Part shown: piece by piece, positions 5,773 through 8,314 of the stretch
How the letters are laid out: each line of letters starts with the position of its first letter
Numbering within the stretch: position 1 is the stretch's first letter
Assembly: GCA_003153655.1 (NCBI GenBank)
Contig: PMAK01000266.1
Span: 1 to 8,314, forward strand
DNA length: 8,314 nt
DNA from: Phycisphaerales bacterium
Lineage (GTDB): Bacteria > Planctomycetota > Phycisphaerae > Tepidisphaerales > Tepidisphaeraceae
Direction: 5' to 3'
The notes under the pieces: model-generated
What the model was told of the DNA's origin: nothing
Seen by the model: the letters and a program-made list of their open reading frames with translations, nothing else
The model's database searches: none
Made by a program: the position numbers and the translations under genes

Positions 5773-6998
5773 ACGCCCCGCCTGGAGGGTTGGTGCTGCT
5801 GCACGGTCGCGGCGATGTCCGCCAATGCGTCGGCGGCGAAATTCACATCTTGTCCTGTTAAAAATGGACCAAAACTAAGTCTGGTCGTTCCGCCGGAAGC
5901 GGCTGTGCCGATCGCCTGGTGAATCAGCGGGGCACAATGGATTCCAGAGCGGGTGAGGATTCCATAATTTGATTCGAGGATGATGGCGAGTTCGTGGGGG
6001 TCGAGGGTTTCCACTTTTACGGAGAAGACGCCGACGCGATTTTTAACGCCGCGCGGGCCGTAGTAAGAGAGGCCCGGCACGTCGCTGATTCCATCGAGGA
6101 AGGTGCCGCAGAGTTCGGCGTCGCGGGCGGCGAGATTTTCGAGGCCTTTTGACAAGACCCATTGGACGCCTTCGGAGAGTCCGATAATCCCGATGGCATT
6201 GTGGCTGCCCGGTTCGTATTTGTCGGGGAGGAAATCGGGCTGATGGTCGCTCTCGCTGGCGGAGCCGGTGCCACCTTCGCGGATGGGTCGGAGCATTTTT
6301 TCGAGGCCGGGGCGGATATAGAGGAATCCGGTGCCGAGCGGGCCGAGGAGGCCTTTGTGGCCGGGTGCGGCGAGGAGATCAATGCTGTCGGCCTGCACGT
6401 CGATGGGGACATGCCCGGCGGATTGGGCGATGTCCACGATGAACGGGATGCCGTGACTGCGGGCGATCTTGCCGATTGCTCGGATGGGCTGGACGGAGCC
6501 GGTGACGTTGCTGGCGTGGGTGATGGCGATGAAGCGGGTGTCGGGCCGGATGGCGCGGGCGATGTCATCGGGATCGACGAGGCCGTTTGCGGGATCGACG
6601 GCGATTCGTGTTTGTTCGACCAGGCCGGCATCTACAAGCGCATTGAGCGGGCGAAGGATGGAGTTGTGATCGACCTGGGTGCATATGGCGTGAGCTTTGT
6701 GGGCGGGGTCGATGAGACCTTTGATCGCGAGATTGAGAGCATCCGAGCAATTGAGGGTGAAGATGAAATGCTCGCTTCGCTGGCCGTTGAACAGTTTGTT
6801 AAGGCGACGGCGGCATTCGCTGAGGAGTTCACCGGTCTCGACGGCTTCGCGATAGGCTCCGCGGCCGGCGCTGGCGCCGATTTGGGTGGCGTAGCGGACC
6901 ATGGCTTCGGTTACCTGCGTCGGCTTGGGGAAACTGGTGGCGGCGTTATCGAGATAAAGGCGGCGCGGCGGCGCGGCGGGGTTTGATTCAGCGGGCAT
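5754..6998 (-). CDS. Cysteine desulfurase-family class V aminotransferase
   Basis: A PLP enzyme of the NifS/SufS fold, 414 residues, full length. Visible features: LDNAATSFPKP start (16-26); QVDHNS with the PLP-stacking H111; THASNVTG (160-167); VDIAQ with D189 contacting the pyridine nitrogen; the Schiff-base lysine in PGHKG (K215); the persulfide-forming cysteine in RSGIHC (C355); and TTRLSFG with R373. The overall pattern fits the stand-alone subfamily TIGR01977 (cysteine desulfurase family protein) better than IscS. Expected reaction: L-cysteine to alanine with sulfur moved to an acceptor. No IscU, SufE/SufU or thiolation partner is nearby, so the acceptor is unknown, and selenocysteine lyase activity is an alternative. 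The ATG at 6998 is supported by GGAAGAG (7005-7011) 6 nt upstream and a good promoter at 7031-7060. Confidence 0.88.
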   Translation of the reverse strand: MPAESNPAAPPRRLYLDNAATSFPKPTQVTEAMVRYATQIGASAGRGAYREAVETGELLSECRRRLNKLFNGQRSEHFIFTLNCSDALNLAIKGLIDPAHKAHAICTQVDHNSILRPLNALVDAGLVEQTRIAVDPANGLVDPDDIARAIRPDTRFIAITHASNVTGSVQPIRAIGKIARSHGIPFIVDIAQSAGHVPIDVQADSIDLLAAPGHKGLLGPLGTGFLYIRPGLEKMLRPIREGGTGSASESDHQPDFLPDKYEPGSHNAIGIIGLSEGVQWVLSKGLENLAARDAELCGTFLDGISDVPGLSYYGPRGVKNRVGVFSVKVETLDPHELAIILESNYGILTRSGIHCAPLIHQAIGTAASGGTTRLSFGPFLTGQDVNFAADALADIAATVQQHQPSRRGVQQITS

Positions 6999-7030
6999 AG
7001 TTGGCTCTTCCGAAACGAACGACTAGCGGA

Positions 7031-7060
7031 ATCATAGCGGATAAACAGCGGGAATGTCAT
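7031..7060 (-). promoter_or_regulatory. Sigma-70-type promoter of the cysteine desulfurase-family gene
   Basis: The minus strand reads ATGACA (7055-7060, 5 of 6), an 18-bp spacer and TATGAT (7031-7036, 5 of 6). The predicted start near 7024 leaves a leader of about 26 nt containing the Shine-Dalgarno. It lies back to back with the plus-strand promoter at 7078-7106. Confidence 0.6.
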
Positions 7061-7077
7061 TGTCCAAGCCTTCCGAA

Positions 7078-7106
7078 TTGACGGGTCTCGACGGCTTGCA
7101 TACATT
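7078..7106 (+). promoter_or_regulatory. Sigma-70-type promoter of the secreted-protein gene at 7115
   Basis: TTGACG (7078-7083, 5 of 6), a 17-bp spacer and TACATT (7101-7106, 4 of 6). Only 8 nt separate the -10 from the ATG at 7115, so transcription should begin at or within a couple of bases of the start codon. Confidence 0.55.
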
Positions 7107-7114
7107 TCCTACTG

Positions 7115-8314
7115 ATGCGTTTTCTCATGGTGGGGTTCCTGGTTTTGGCTATGCCGGCGATGGCATTGGCTCAGGCCCGGGGGCAGGTTCTTACCATTGG
7201 GTTTAACAATCACTACCGGCCGGATTGCTGGACGCCGATGCTGGTGCAGCTTACCAGTCAGAGCGCGGATTCTCAGACCTATCAGATTCAGATCGTTCAG
7301 GAAGATTTGAACCGGGACCGGGTGACTTACACGCAGCTGGAAACGCTTGGGGGAAATATCGATGGGAAGCCCGCCACGACGGAAAACTATTGGGTTTTCT
7401 TCAAACCCAAGCCGACGGACGGCGGATTGCCGGATGCGACGGACCTGACGACTACGCTCAACACGCTCAATGGGCAGTTGAAGGTTTTTTTGTGCGACAA
7501 GGATGGCAAGCAGCTTTCGACGCTGCCGCTGACTTCGACGATTTTGAACCTCGATCCGGTGCGTCCGCCGGGCGATACGATGCGAAGCCGGAAGCTGATT
7601 TTGTTTGTGACGGATGGGACGGACAAGCCGGAGATTTCGGATTATTCGACGCAGAAAGGGGTGCTGGAGGATGTGGATGCGGTGACGGTTTCGCCGCGTG
7701 ATTTGCCGTCGAACGTGATTGGGTATGAGGGTGTGGACGCGATTGTCTGGATGGACGCGGACGCGAATTTTCTGGTGTCGGGGACTCACACGCCTTCACT
7801 CGAGGCGATTCTGCAATGGGTGCATCAGGGGGGAAACCTGGTGGTTTGCCAGCCGGCGGAGGCGTTTAAGATCAAGCCATTTGAGGAGATTCTGCCGGTT
7901 GGGGCGCAGGTAAATGGGGAGTGGACGATTCCAACGGTGGACCGGACCGACCTGGAGCCGTTACAACAGCTCGCCCATCCGACGGCGGAGCAGGCGAGTT
8001 GGCCGGCGAATCTGGGGACGTTCAAGGTTGGACGCGCGACGGCGCTGGCTGGGGCGAAGGTGGATCAATGGTTGCGGTGGACGGATGGGGGGAAGGTTTC
8101 GTTCACGCCGTGGCTGGCGCGGCGTGGGGTGGGTTTGGGAGCGGTGACTTGGGTGGCGCAGGATTTGGGGAATCCGGAATTGACGCAAAAGGCACACGCC
8201 GGCTGGCGATATGTGTGGGATCAGGTGTTCGACTGGAATAATCCGAAAACCGTGGCTGAGGATTACAAGCCGCAGGAAGGCATGGAGGATTTGTGGGGAG
8301 GGGCGGACGGGATT
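7115..8314 (+). CDS. Secreted/periplasmic protein with GATase-like fold, 3' end cut by window
   Basis: The frame runs open for 400 codons to the window edge, so this is the N-terminal part only. An in-frame TGA at 7079-7081 limits the start; ATG 7115 gives a clean Sec signal (MRF, hydrophobic 4-18, ALAQA with cleavage near 19-21). Residues 24-150 look like a beta-rich domain (YRPDCWTPMLVQL, WVFFKPKP). Residues about 158-260 have alternating strands and helices, with LILFVTDG (161-168), LPSNVIGYEGVDAIVWMDAD (197-216) and a helix then QGGNLVVCQPAEA (238-250). This is the pattern of glutamine amidotransferase-like (flavodoxin-type) domains found in large planctomycetal envelope proteins, often near MoxR/DUF58/BatA genes. 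No catalytic Cys-His-Glu triad can be assigned, so it is probably non-enzymatic. There is no Shine-Dalgarno; the promoter at 7078-7106 implies a leaderless message. Confidence 0.75.
   Translation, partial: MRFLMVGFLVLAMPAMALAQARGQVLTIGFNNHYRPDCWTPMLVQLTSQSADSQTYQIQIVQEDLNRDRVTYTQLETLGGNIDGKPATTENYWVFFKPKPTDGGLPDATDLTTTLNTLNGQLKVFLCDKDGKQLSTLPLTSTILNLDPVRPPGDTMRSRKLILFVTDGTDKPEISDYSTQKGVLEDVDAVTVSPRDLPSNVIGYEGVDAIVWMDADANFLVSGTHTPSLEAILQWVHQGGNLVVCQPAEAFKIKPFEEILPVGAQVNGEWTIPTVDRTDLEPLQQLAHPTAEQASWPANLGTFKVGRATALAGAKVDQWLRWTDGGKVSFTPWLARRGVGLGAVTWVAQDLGNPELTQKAHAGWRYVWDQVFDWNNPKTVAEDYKPQEGMEDLWGGADGI

Noticed and set aside
6162..6986. 274-codon plus-strand frame antisense to the cysteine desulfurase-family gene
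   Set aside because: The translation is a Gly/Asp/Ala-rich shadow of a GC-rich gene; the minus strand has full catalytic motifs, a promoter and a Shine-Dalgarno.
7225..7701. 158-codon plus-strand frame within the secreted-protein gene
   Set aside because: It lies in another frame of the longer frame from 7115, which reaches the window edge, and shows shadow composition.
7109..7789. 226-codon minus-strand frame opposite the secreted-protein gene
   Set aside because: Arg/His/Gln-rich shadow; the plus strand has a signal peptide and an unbroken 400-codon frame.

Overview
The window looks like a chromosomal segment of a GC-rich, Gram-negative-type bacterium. The most likely source is a planctomycete of the Phycisphaerae type; this is inferred from the gene mix, the style of the secreted 3'-end protein and strong G-ending codon bias, and no phylogenetic marker is present. 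A complete hldE shows that activated heptose is made, so an LPS-like or heptose-containing surface glycan is expected. I found no rRNA, tRNA, CRISPR array, transposase or phage gene.

Layout. Bases 1-78 hold a large perfect hairpin built from a 7-bp periodic unit (REP-like repeat). Bases 141-1793 (+) encode a 550-residue protein whose C-terminal part resembles CgeB-type GT-B glycosyltransferases. Bases 1790-2437 carry two small minus-strand genes: a two-helix membrane protein and a 65-residue antitoxin-like protein without a visible toxin. Their composition differs from the flanking genes. Bases 2485-3969 (+) are hldE. Bases 4132-5362 (+) form a three-gene operon of small envelope proteins (DUF883/YqjD-like, DUF1469/YqjE-like, and a third short membrane protein), ending at a candidate intrinsic terminator. 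Bases 5560-5772 (+) may encode a small secreted protein. It converges on, and overlaps, a class V aminotransferase of the cysteine-desulfurase family (5754-6998, minus). A divergent promoter region (6999-7114) separates that gene from a large secreted protein beginning at 7115 (+), which is still open at the window's right edge.

How they fit together. HldE makes ADP-activated heptose, and the CgeB-like protein could be a sugar transferase of the same surface-glycan programme. The YqjD/YqjE-like operon is a membrane-associated, probably stress-linked module. The cysteine desulfurase-like enzyme has no Fe-S assembly partner in view, so its sulfur acceptor is unknown. The 3' secreted protein resembles planctomycetal proteins with a glutamine-amidotransferase-like fold.

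A recurring regulatory theme is genes that start without a Shine-Dalgarno sequence, with a -10-like box exactly 8 nt before the ATG (the antitoxin-like gene, the 7115 gene and possibly hldE). This suggests leaderless transcripts alongside conventional SD-led genes. I see no convincing complete novel system. The main points of interest are the leaderless starts, the compositional insert beside hldE, the heptad hairpin repeat and the unclassified glycosyltransferase-like protein.
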